64,000 bases of DNA from Sordaria brevicollis (Eukaryota > Ascomycota > Sordariomycetes > Sordariales > Sordariaceae): contig JAUTDP010000001.1 of NCBI GenBank assembly GCA_033439795.1, forward strand, positions 5,828,001 to 5,892,000, in the 5' to 3' direction. Shown in pieces: positions 24,101 through 34,344 of the stretch (within the stretch, counting starts at the first letter, position 1; each line of letters begins with the position of its first letter). The notes below the pieces were generated by a model that searched no databases, was not told where the DNA came from, and was given only the letters and a program-made list of their open reading frames with translations. Made by a program: the position numbers and the translations under genes.

Positions 24101-26630
24101 GGAGGATGAGGAGAATCATGAAAAGGAACATTCTGATTTTGAGCCGGTCGAGAGTGAAAGCGAGGAAGAGATGCACCCGGAGATTCACGAAGACTACAAG
24201 GTGATGGTGGATGAGGAAGCCACCAAAGAGGTCAAGAAGACCAATGACAAGGAGCTCGTTGTTGAAATCGAGCAGAAGAAGGCCGATGTTGATCAGGGGG
24301 TTGAAAAGATGGTTGAGGAGGCGAAGGCCGGAAATAACGGAAATTTCGACGACAAGACAGTCGCTACTGAGGCTTCGACCAAGGCTGAAGAAGTTAAGGA
24401 AACCGATGCTAAGGCCTCAGATTTTAAGGACGCCAAACTCGATGTTCAGAGGGTCAAAGCTGAGCAAGACGACGTCAAGGAGACCGCAGAGACCGCTGCT
24501 GCGCCCAAGAAGGATGAGGCCCAGATTGAGCAGGGTCAAGTTCAGGGCTCTCCATCGCCCGTCATCCTTGAAGAGACCGTGGAAAAGACCGTGACAGTTG
24601 AGGAGGAGCAGCAACTGGAGACCGATAAGGCGATTACCAGCAGCGAATCTGAGCCAACAACAGCAATTACCCTTGCCGCTCCCTCAAATGAAGGACAAAT
24701 TGAACCCGATACCGCAGAAGAGGTGGTCGACGAAATGGATGCAGTCCAACACCAGCTCTTCGAAGACATGGCCCGTGCGTCCAGAGAGGCCAGCATGATG
24801 GAAGTCAGCGATGCCGAACATGTCTCCGTCATGTCGCAAGATACACCCAGACCTGTCCAACCTGACTCGGACGAGGAAATGGGAGAAGGCGACGATGAGG
24901 ACGTGGATATGGAAGATGCGGCAACACCCAGGCCTGAATTCCCTGCTGAAGAAGGTCAAGTATCTCAGGCAGTTGAAGTTGAAATGACGAGCGAGACTGT
25001 TGAGGTCAATTCGGATAGCATGTCCGTTACTCACGAAGAGTCAGTCGAAATTGAAATTACCGAAGCACCACACGTGCATGATTCTGCCATGGAGGATGCC
25101 GAAATGGTAGTCGAGGAGGAGACACAGGTCACTGTCGAGACAGAAGTCACGGTTACGGAAGCCCCAGCACCCCAGCAATCACAAGGAAGCCCATCTGCTA
25201 CCGTGGATGTCATTGACCACGCTCCTCAGCAGGCTGTTTTACCCTCTTCTCCTCCCCCAACTCAACCTTTCGCTAGCCAGGTCGCAGAAGATGAGATTAT
25301 GCTGGTTGGATCCTCTTCGCCTGCTAAGGAAGCAGTTCGCGAGAAGTCACTCCCTACCCCTAACCAGAGCGGCCTACTCGGGCAAGAAGTGGCCGAGTCT
25401 TTGCAGCCCGAAGACGCTCGGGCTACTGCTGATACAGTGGTGGAGGAGTCGACAGAGGTTGTCATTGAAGAAAGCGAGACCACTACAACAGAGCCTCAAG
25501 TAGCCACCACAGAGGAGGGTGTCGAGACTCAAGATGAGGTTTCCCTGATTGTGGTGGAGGAGGAATCTGAGAAGCAGGCTCAGGACGTCAATAGTGACCA
25601 AACTGACGAGGACAAGGAGGTTACTTCCACCATTGAGCCCATCGACGATGAAACTTTAAAGCAAAAGGAAGAGTCATCCCAGACGACCGCCACTCCAGCT
25701 CAATCTCAATTTCTCGATGAAAAGGACGCCGACCTTAGCGACAACCTCACCCGGCAGACCAAGAAAACGCCCGCTAAGCGCGGAAGGAAGTCACAGCAGC
25801 CAGCTCTCGAGCCTCTCCGCTCAAGCGCTCGTCTCACTCGTGCTCGCTCTGGTAGTGTCTCCAAGAGCTTCACTACCGCCGAAGACAACGACGAAACCAA
25901 AGCCGCCGCGCTCGCCTCCCCATCTAAGCGCAGCTTCGCTTCATCCTTCAACTCTTCAGTTCCTCCCTCCGAGGACAACGCCACCCCGCAACCCACCACC
26001 TCTCTTCCCGACGAGGATCACACAACAGCAAACAGCAACGACCCCGCAACCCTCAAACTCTCCCTCTCCCGCCTCCTCCGTTCCCAGTCACAATTCACCA
26101 ACTGCCTAACCCTCAAATCCATCCGCAACCACCTCGGTCAAAACGTCGACATCGTTGCCATCGTCTCCTCTCAGCCTACAAACCCGGTCAGAGCTAAGGG
26201 CGGACCGCGGGAGTACATGATGAGTTTCAACGTTACCGACCCGTCCACGGCCCCCGCCCACGTGGTGGAGGTGCAGATGTATAGACCCCACAAGGAGAGC
26301 TTACCGATTGTGAAGCCTGGTGATGCGATCTTGCTGAAGCAGGTGGAGATTAGGAGCTTTAGTGCGGGTAAGGGTTTCGGGCTGAGGACGGGGGAACAGA
26401 GTGCTTGGGCGGTTTTTGAAGTTACGGCTGAGGAGGAGCAGGATGCGGAGAATGGTGATGCTGCTGCTACCACAAACCAAGCGCCGCCGCAGATCAAGGG
26501 CTCGCCCGTGGAGAATTGGGAGGAATTTGCTGGTTACATGGTTATGCTGAAGAAGTGGTACAGGCTGTTGATGAAGGATGAGGCCGCCAAGGGGAAGTTG
26601 AAGAAGGCGGTTAAGAAGTTTGAGAAATGA
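21177..26630 (+). CDS. Large acidic protein with telomere-type (POT1/CDC13, Telo_bind) OB-fold domain
   Basis: A single uninterrupted exon encodes 1817 residues. The first 130 residues look folded (VTITWPYNRVTHTLAFLL, GACDEVLLSLEGVEWTKD) and could be a second OB fold. Residues 560-1010 are dominated by Asp/Glu tracts. Near 1533 lies a basic KRGRKSQQ segment resembling an AT-hook or nuclear signal. Residues 1625-1755 (SRLLRSQSQFTNCLTLKSI, VDIVAIVSSQP, VEVQMYRPHKESLPIVKPGD, ILLKQVEIRSF) match the single-stranded telomere DNA-binding OB fold of POT1/CDC13 proteins by pattern. A helical tail (WEEFAGYMVMLKKWYRLL) ends the protein. Three hydrophobic-plus-acidic motifs resemble SUMO-interaction motifs: VVISLLSDSEDEDE (about 691), QVVDLLDTTSEEEDE (about 959) and VSLIVVEEESE (about 1454). 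A role at telomeres or in replication is inferred from the domain only. Confidence 0.85.
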   Translation: MASVGAIDGAAVAALESRQVTPIAQLSPELPDQDSRSVRGEVTITWPYNRVTHTLAFLLAEPDVRLRRTKGQVRVQLHGLSAKAVADCGLGACDEVLLSLEGVEWTKDESPGSIPGARVDWQLQFNKKLVLQAKLNGADEPKHISIDSEETELPDELPEPSTIQQLEQTVVEPEPTIIEQLSAIRKVPDIASNEYPSPAFIKRARLSYGSLFEDGLDIFEEDGGVQGKGRKRSRFTPKTKTWRYSSKSPTPEPDYAPEEDQVSTPQPPKNDAMEEDTLTETAGPKPKMTDGTSQTIESEMTPIPPISEQIPAEKTEAVSHPATWEKVQAKNQEKSNQETEVAQAASHIHGMANGTMNQPYPYQHTDHQAQATSNSLFGSSKPAVSRLSMFGTPASVPVESEYGIANQVRFGFSHTPQVPQPGVAEPQMQAASESGPYPDSYLDHSVPAKYEGMESYMNIAQNNPELQHGPDYNIIPVPAGIESFERGQWEMATQAPHYNPVEGGHFGPDALNEGTPAIIEDPSLHADPTRPDQVPKGFSSYGRASEGPAGFEEPEEPEQEAEGSESDELVENEEADDADEAGIGGDNEVQYDEYGEGEEGDYDQREYLEPESDDEGLNQDEEEVELEVAERYGEGDVYDEDDEDEEMGDYAEDWDEEGKQYEDEDDYESEDKDLGQSPPRRAPAAAVPADPVVISLLSDSEDEDEAPPPPRPAAPTSRPTMTRQLSIRHSSPPARAQMSASPQKQEKSPVVEKDQPAEKEEPKVKQDNAMEEPIEDQSKPSVERLNESSPADEKDRDLQPKEEAKLIEPAMTIVHTEPVAGADTEEAPISSVVEVKDLTSETGAKDTEPSKTSDTKPEEQPGEDTLLKAEDDQLEERQEDAKSEAEANDETFEGFSSDAEIVEKIEDDSESEEDDEMLDEDQEEDNEMLDEDEEEEVEDLETFSDDDEGVEEEHDGNDDQVVDLLDTTSEEEDEEEDEENHEKEHSDFEPVESESEEEMHPEIHEDYKVMVDEEATKEVKKTNDKELVVEIEQKKADVDQGVEKMVEEAKAGNNGNFDDKTVATEASTKAEEVKETDAKASDFKDAKLDVQRVKAEQDDVKETAETAAAPKKDEAQIEQGQVQGSPSPVILEETVEKTVTVEEEQQLETDKAITSSESEPTTAITLAAPSNEGQIEPDTAEEVVDEMDAVQHQLFEDMARASREASMMEVSDAEHVSVMSQDTPRPVQPDSDEEMGEGDDEDVDMEDAATPRPEFPAEEGQVSQAVEVEMTSETVEVNSDSMSVTHEESVEIEITEAPHVHDSAMEDAEMVVEEETQVTVETEVTVTEAPAPQQSQGSPSATVDVIDHAPQQAVLPSSPPPTQPFASQVAEDEIMLVGSSSPAKEAVREKSLPTPNQSGLLGQEVAESLQPEDARATADTVVEESTEVVIEESETTTTEPQVATTEEGVETQDEVSLIVVEEESEKQAQDVNSDQTDEDKEVTSTIEPIDDETLKQKEESSQTTATPAQSQFLDEKDADLSDNLTRQTKKTPAKRGRKSQQPALEPLRSSARLTRARSGSVSKSFTTAEDNDETKAAALASPSKRSFASSFNSSVPPSEDNATPQPTTSLPDEDHTTANSNDPATLKLSLSRLLRSQSQFTNCLTLKSIRNHLGQNVDIVAIVSSQPTNPVRAKGGPREYMMSFNVTDPSTAPAHVVEVQMYRPHKESLPIVKPGDAILLKQVEIRSFSAGKGFGLRTGEQSAWAVFEVTAEEEQDAENGDAAATTNQAPPQIKGSPVENWEEFAGYMVMLKKWYRLLMKDEAAKGKLKKAVKKFEK

Positions 26631-29600
26631 TTGGGCTGATGAGAGTGTTGAATGTCGGATGGCTTTGCTGCTAGGCAATCATCTGGCCGCCGCCGCCTGG
26701 AGCTTACAATGTAGAAAATCTTGTATTTTGAGAATATTTACATTCTGATGATGATGATGGAAGATATCATGGTTTATTGCTGGCTGGTGTGAGAGATTAT
26801 GGGCATCTTGCTGTGTACTGGTATCTAACCACTTATGGTTGAAATGACGACAATAGGGGCAATGTTGTTATTATCGCTTGGCATGTCAGTCTTCTAAGCA
26901 TTGCGCTGAGTTTATTAGCTAAATAAGAAATTAGTTCACCTACAGCCCAAGGGGCATTGACAGGATGGTCGTCTCTTCTGATGTATCATTCAACATGGTG
27001 AGCATCTCGCCTTCGGCTCTTGAAGACTCAAGCAAAGTAGGGCCACGGAGTATGCCCCATACTCGTCTCCAAACCGACCTTGACCCTTCAAAGCGCGCAA
27101 ACCGCATCTGGGGAGGTCAAGGCCAGCATTTTCGGGCGAGTTCCGACTACGATCGCCCATATATCACACGGAATTGCTGATACTCTGGACTAGCCTTCGC
27201 AATGTCGCTTCTGATTCACAATATGATAATACTTTTCTCCTCGACCTTTCAACTGGCCCAAGCAGAAAAGAACCGACACCACGATTTACGCCAAAGGTCG
27301 AGCGTCATGAAACACTCAGTCCACAATGTCGTCTTCGCCTCGTCGGTGTGTAGCCGCGGAGCCGCGCGTGTCACCGTCATTTACACAATCATGTTCGTAA
27401 AGCGTCACATCTCATTACTGCCTTCCTGGAGGCTGCGGGAAAACGTTCGCTGGACTGTTGTTGAAACGTCTGTCAAGAACTCGGTATCAATGGTTGACAA
27501 TTCGCCAATGGTCAATCATTCGGTCGGCTTTGTAAACAGATCGTTCGGACAATCGGTGTTTTCACGGCCGATTTGCGGCGGCAGGCAGATTTCGGGCGGC
27601 ATTAAGCGGGAGAAGCAGTGCAAGCGATGCTCTGGAAGAAAATGCTGCGAAAATGTATGTGTCAGCTTCAACGGGCGTCTGCAAGCATGTACGCAACACT
27701 CAATTCCCACCTCCCTTCCCTTAAGTGACCAACACTGAGCAACTGTCTTGGAGTTGTCCAAGGGTCGAGACTTACCTCTGGAACTTAGAGGGAGCCGTTG
27801 AGCTTTCTGCGTATGAATGAAATTCTCAGTCACCCAACCAGCCTGCTATGGTAAGAACGCACTCTCATCACAGCCTCAACGGCCTGGTGTCTCGGGAAGG
27901 TGTCTCGGAACTAAAGGGGACGTTGAGGACTGTCCCATGACAGGAAACGGGAAAAGGTCGCCGGGAGAAGGTGAGACTGCACGACGCAACATCCGTCATG
28001 TTGTCGAACTGACTGTGCTCCTTCTCGCACAGGAATCGGCTGTCGAAACTACCCGGCGTCAAGGGCGGTCTTTCTCCGTTGGTCTAACCCGTTCTTGGGG
28101 ATTTGTCAGAGTCCGTCGGTCTCGGTGAGGATGGCACGATGGGGTTGCGAAACTCGCTCGGTTGAACACTGTTTCGAGGGAAGTTGCTTCTGTCACATCC
28201 GACGAACTCGCTCGTCTTGCCGGCGAACAAACTTCTGGACTTGCCTGCTTCGTCAAACAAGATTGTTGAATGTCACGATCTGACCACCCTCATAGATTCC
28301 ATTTCTGTTGAGTCTCAGCCACGGCAGGAGATGAAAGTGTCCGAGGAGATGTTGCCTGCCACCTCACGTCCAACTCAGCTGCCGACGACAACCGCGGGAT
28401 CCGAATGTGCTTCTTGCATCTCAGAGATCGTGAACATTGCTCTATGGACAGGCACCTGGCGGTTGCCGCGGCGTTTGTAAACAAGGTAAGAACCTTGATG
28501 GCACCTGTCAGCTGATGGAGAAAGGCACCTTTAAACCGGACACGATCCTCCGCTAAGCTCAAAAGCGAATGGTTCCTGCCTCGAAGCTTGTCTGTTGGTT
28601 GATGGACTTGATCCGAGCTGCAACTCATCGCCGATTCGTTTCATCGCGGGCCAGGCTCGGCAGGCACAAAGCACAAACTGGGCAGGAGGGGCAACGTTGA
28701 ATGGGCGGGCCTCGATCGTCGGTAATTTCTCCTGCCAATTGGATTCGTTGGCCGCGCGATGACGAGCTTTCCTTCCTGCCATCGTTTGAGCAACCCCTCA
28801 TGGTTCCTTCTGAGGAAATCCAGCGAGCATCCGTTACACAATTTGGCACATCAGTGAGCGCACTTTCCTATCAGATGATGCTCCCACCCAGCATCAATCA
28901 AAGAGGGCAAACTTTGTCCATGGAAAACCAGGATGGGAATCTTGCAATCCGAGAATTGTCGCCATTCTCCTCAAACAGATCTTCAGCCGAGGCCTCACTC
29001 GTACGTTCACAAAATCAAGATGACATCGTCCTCGGTTTGACATTCGGCCCAGCCGTCAAGTGTCAATACATATGCAACTCCATCACCCCTGACAAGCCGA
29101 CTGCAACGGCACTTCCCCCCACACTGCACGTCTAGCAGGAGCCGGAGCTTCATCTCATGTGCGGGGCACCAATGACGTAGATGCACATCAATAGTGGATA
29201 TTTGACCAATGAAAGTTGCCCTTTGACGGGCCAAGCCCTTCCTGCGTCACCGGCAGGGGTGATGGCTATGGCCCACTTTCCACTTCCGGCAGTTTGTGTA
29301 CTTTCACCACTTTGATGAGAGGCGCTTCTCGGGCAACGACGCGGAAGGAAAGAGCAAAAACCGCGTCTCGTACTTGCTGTGAAAAGAAGAGGTGCTCAGT
29401 CAGGGCGGCCGAAAAAGCAATTTCAATGAGTGCAACTGCCAGCCGAGGGACCGAACGAGCGAGCAAATTGGCTCTTGCACAAGGAAGCATTGATGACGGG
29501 GCTTCACTTGCAAGCAGGGGCAGCAACAGCTACCGACATGACATGCCACGGCTACGCGCGGCCTTCAGTAACAGAAACGCACACAGACAACGCTCGTGAC

Positions 29601-30317
29601 ATGTTCTTTGGCAAGGCATTGGTGGTCATCCCAGGTCACTCTGGAGTGGGGCAACAGTTTTTGGTTTGCTTCTTTTGGAGGAGGTGTTTGGGGTTCAAAG
29701 GGGTGTGACGTCACAGTCCGCTCGCTTGGCGACAGACAACGGGGTGATGGATGAACAGTGCATCATTCAATTTTCGAGCAAAGAATGCGCTCGTCTCAAT
29801 GGATGCAAGTAGAGATGAGCGAGATTGCCTGCAAAACTCCCTGCTTGCAAGTGCTGAAGGTACATTACCTGTGTGTCAAGTGTCGAGCAACTGAACGGTT
29901 CCTGCAAGCCAAAATTGGCAGCTCCTCCACTTTCCATTCTAAGGTGCCCCACCCAAACACCCCGGGCCGGCGATGGCTGGACCACACACCATCCGAGCAG
30001 CCTTGGAGAAAATGACGTAGATGCGCCTTCTTCACATGATTCCATCCCGTTGCTGTTGCTTGTTTGCGGGCTGTGACGGGTGGGAGATCGTAGATGCCAC
30101 TTTGGGCCAGGCAGCCAGGCAGGCAGGAACACAAGCTTCCAACTTGGTCTTCTCGGTTCCTCTCAAGGGCTTCCAAATGTGTATATAAGACTGTCCTCCC
30201 ACCACCCCAATCCCAATCTTCTTCTCTCCATCATCAGCCAACAAAGCAATCACATCTTCACTCAAATAACCAACTCAAACACTCAAAACAACTTTCACAG
30301 CCCCCCAATCAACCAAA
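26631..30317. other. Long gene-free region upstream of grg-1
   Basis: 3.7 kb with no supported protein gene. One plus-strand open stretch at 27202-27738 (178 codons) lacks any recognisable domain and has poor codon bias compared with neighbouring genes. The part nearest 30318 must carry the regulatory sites of grg-1, known to be repressed by glucose and regulated by the circadian clock, stress and development; I could assign only the TATA box with confidence. Confidence 0.55.
30183..30188 (+). promoter_or_regulatory. grg-1: Probable TATA box of grg-1
   Basis: TATATAAG begins here, about 130 bases before the ATG, followed by CT/CA-rich leader sequence typical of a strong fungal transcription start zone. 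Confidence 0.65.
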
Positions 30318-30691
30318 ATGGATACCATCAAGAACGCTGCCAACTACGTCGGTGACAAGGTCCAGGGTACGTTTTCGACTCCCAGCCTCAGCTCCTCCTG
30401 AGCACATCTCGACAGCATCACATCAACAGTTTCACTGACATCTCATTCTTCACAGGCGCCACCGCCACTGCTTCCAAGGAGGCCAACAAGGACGTTGCCA
30501 AGGACTCCAACCAGGGCGTCGGCACTCGGTAAGCTTCACTCCATCTTCCTCACTCACCATCATCACCATCAGTCACTAACATCTTCTCCTCTCACAGTCT
30601 CAACGCTGCCGGTGATGCCATCTCCGACAAGGTCTCCGAGAACAAGCACGACGCTAAGGCCGAGGCCCACAAGCAGGGTGCTACCCACTAA
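30318..30691 (+). CDS. grg-1: Glucose-repressible / clock-controlled protein GRG-1 (CCG-1), three exons
   Basis: Exons 30318-30366, 30456-30528 and 30598-30691 encode 71 hydrophilic residues starting MDTIKNAANYVGDKVQG and ending HKQGATH. I recognise this as Neurospora GRG-1, also called CCG-1, one of the most abundant transcripts during carbon starvation, conidiation and stress, and a classic clock output gene. Its molecular function is unsettled. The sequence is rich in Ala, Lys, Asp and Asn with heptad-like amphipathic helices, resembling small LEA or stress proteins. Both introns are short with GTACGT and GTAAGC donors. Codon use is strongly C-biased, as in highly expressed genes. A TATA box lies 130 bases upstream. 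The identity rests on memory of the published product, not on a search. Confidence 0.96.
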
Positions 30692-31321
30692 GCGGCTTCA
30701 CCAACAGTCGTCTTCCATTTCCTTTCCTCAATCATGACTTGATGATAATGGCCGGTTAAGGAGTTTCACGACACTTGGCTTGGAATTTCGAAGGGCAGCT
30801 TTAGCATTGCACCACAACCGATACCCCTATTACATAGGCATGGACTCTAGGTTCTTTTCTAGCTAGAAATTGACCCGGCTCTTTGCCGATTAATGCCTTA
30901 CTCTTGCTTCCTCTCTGGTTTTGTGACAATTCTCTGCCTTTGTGACTTGATGACTTGAACTGTCTTTTCTCACTAGTTGATGTGCTTTGCAACTCTGATC
31001 ATTCTGAGTGACATACTAACAGCAAACATGGCTGTAATTGTTGTCAAAGAACTTGGACATTTCGTGAGGGATCATGATGATATGCCACACTTGAGCTTCG
31101 ATATATCTTGAGGTTATCAACACTTTGTTCAGAGCAACATCCAATGACTTATACAATGACAGTGTCCACCACGCATTAAGCAAAACGCCACTAGCAGGGG
31201 CTGCGCACGGGCCACAAATTCAGCTACGAGACTTCGTGGCACCTTGGTGAGATTTCAGGCCAACTCTGTTAGAGCCTGACAACACACTGTTGGATTCATC
31301 GAACAAGGCTTCAACTGCAAG
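30692..31321. other. Intergenic region
   Basis: This contains the grg-1 3' flank and the promoter side of the EBP-like gene. AT-rich; no gene recognised. Confidence 0.6.
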
Positions 31322-32574
<1,253 letters not shown>

Positions 32575-34344
32575 TCTCAGGGGTTCATTGTCGAATGGCT
32601 GAGGGGGTTGAGCCGGTTTGGTCAGTGGTGTTGTGAGTGTTGTTCACAATCAGCATGGCGTTGGGAGCGTGGCGGTCTTGTTGGATTGTTTGTGTGTACG
32701 ATTGTGTCGTCCTTTTGCGTTATGAGCGGCGAAGAGTAGGGAACAGATATAGAAAAAAGTGGTGTGAGGAGTGAGGAGGTTGGTGGCAAGACGAAAAACT
32801 TGGGCGTTTCTCCCCGGTTTGTTTTCAAAGTGTATATAGCTCAAATTTATGATCATCTACCCCATGTTGTTGGTGATCTTCTAGGTACGTCGTTGCCAGG
32901 AGACACAGTAAGCTCGTCGACATCTGCTGCTATGATCCCAGTGAGGATGATACGGATCAGCACTTGGAAGACGAGACTGTGTTGATACTTGATCTTAGGA
33001 GAAGAAATAGCAGCAATACGAGAAGCTCTGTCGCAGTCAAAAGATTGATTGAACCTCTCGAGTCAGAGAATACTCTCATGATGTCGTCTTCCTCATGTCG
33101 TGAAGAGGTTCATCTGGTTTGATCACCGCAAGGACCCTTTTGAAGTTCTGGACCTCAGGGTTGTGTTAGTGACCCCTGGACGTTCCTGCCAAGACCAGAG
33201 ACACTCCACAATTAGACCTCAGACGCACAGACCTCTAGCCTTGGCGATAGGGGACGCTGGGGTTGTCGAGGGGCTCTTCTGTTCCAGGACTGCCTCAAGT
33301 TTGAACTTCATCCTTGCAACAAAAAAACGGCATCTCCCTTGCACCTTTGCTCCCATACGCCTCCTCGGCCTCCTTGCCGAACCAGATGACATCTCGCTGA
33401 TGTCCATGTCCCTGGATCTCTCGTTGCATTTGGTCACGATCTCACACCGGATCTGAACCCTTCCGTTGTCTCTCCCAGGACTTCCCAGACAATGGCCTTG
33501 CCGGCTCAGCTCCGTACTCAACGGTGATGCTTGTCCACGGGTTGCCGTCAAAGTTGAAGATGGATCACGTCCTCGAGTTCCCGACTTGCACGCCGAATCA
33601 GCTATCGAGCTCCTCAGTCTTTGCCTGCGATGCTCATCATCGAGATACGCGGAAACTTGCGTGCTAGCAGCTAAGAGCTGGATGGCGCAAGACCTCACAA
33701 CAACATATGGTTGGCCCGCAAGTGCAAGCCCTCTAGGAGTCTCAACGGCCTCAGATGTGTGGACCCAATGTCACCGGTTGGCGAGAAACAAAACAATCCC
33801 TCTTCAAGTATCCCCAATTCCAGTCTCATTACGACGCTGAGGAGAGCCTCGCCTCTGCAGGGGAACATGACCTGGTCCAGTCTGCCTTCGAGGAACCTTG
33901 TTCCATGGCCGGCTTTCTTCTGTCCGGCCGGGAATCCATTCCCAGTCCGGACTCACCCGTGCGCTCCATGCGATATGCCTTGAGCCATCCCATATACGCC
34001 ACGCTTCTGGAAAGGGCCAGAGTTCATGTCTGGATGCTCAAGAGTTCAGGGTTCGTTTCGTCCCATCCACGGTCAACCTCCACGTGTGGTATCCCCTGTT
34101 CCTAGATCAAAGTATGCACCCATGCCTTTTTGACTTACCATGCCATGCTTGATCTACCCTTCCATCCCATGTTTTCTCTCTTTCTCTCTCCTGTCATCCC
34201 ACCTTGATCAAACCAACCTACGAGTCAGCAAATTCGACAAAGTTTGGTTTTCATGACTTGACGACAACAACGGTCCCGAGGCCACTGCTGCGGCTTACCA
34301 GCCATCGCCAACCTTGCGTGGTTGTCCTTAAACAACCATCCCGA
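32575..34344. other. Intergenic region
   Basis: About 1.8 kb without a supported gene. Overlapping open frames on both strands around 33219-33840 lack domains and splice support. The last 250 bases are pyrimidine-rich and probably the promoter and leader of the seven-helix gene. Confidence 0.5.

Noticed and set aside
27202..27738. 178-codon plus-strand open frame with a cysteine cluster (CKRCSGRKCCENVC)
   Set aside because: The cysteine spacing does not fit Zn2Cys6 or another known finger, codon use is unlike neighbouring genes, and no splice partners were found.
7588..29628. Shared 17-base word GCAAGGCATTGGTGGTC near 7588 and 29611
   Set aside because: Flanks are unrelated and a single 17-base match in 64 kb is not far from chance.
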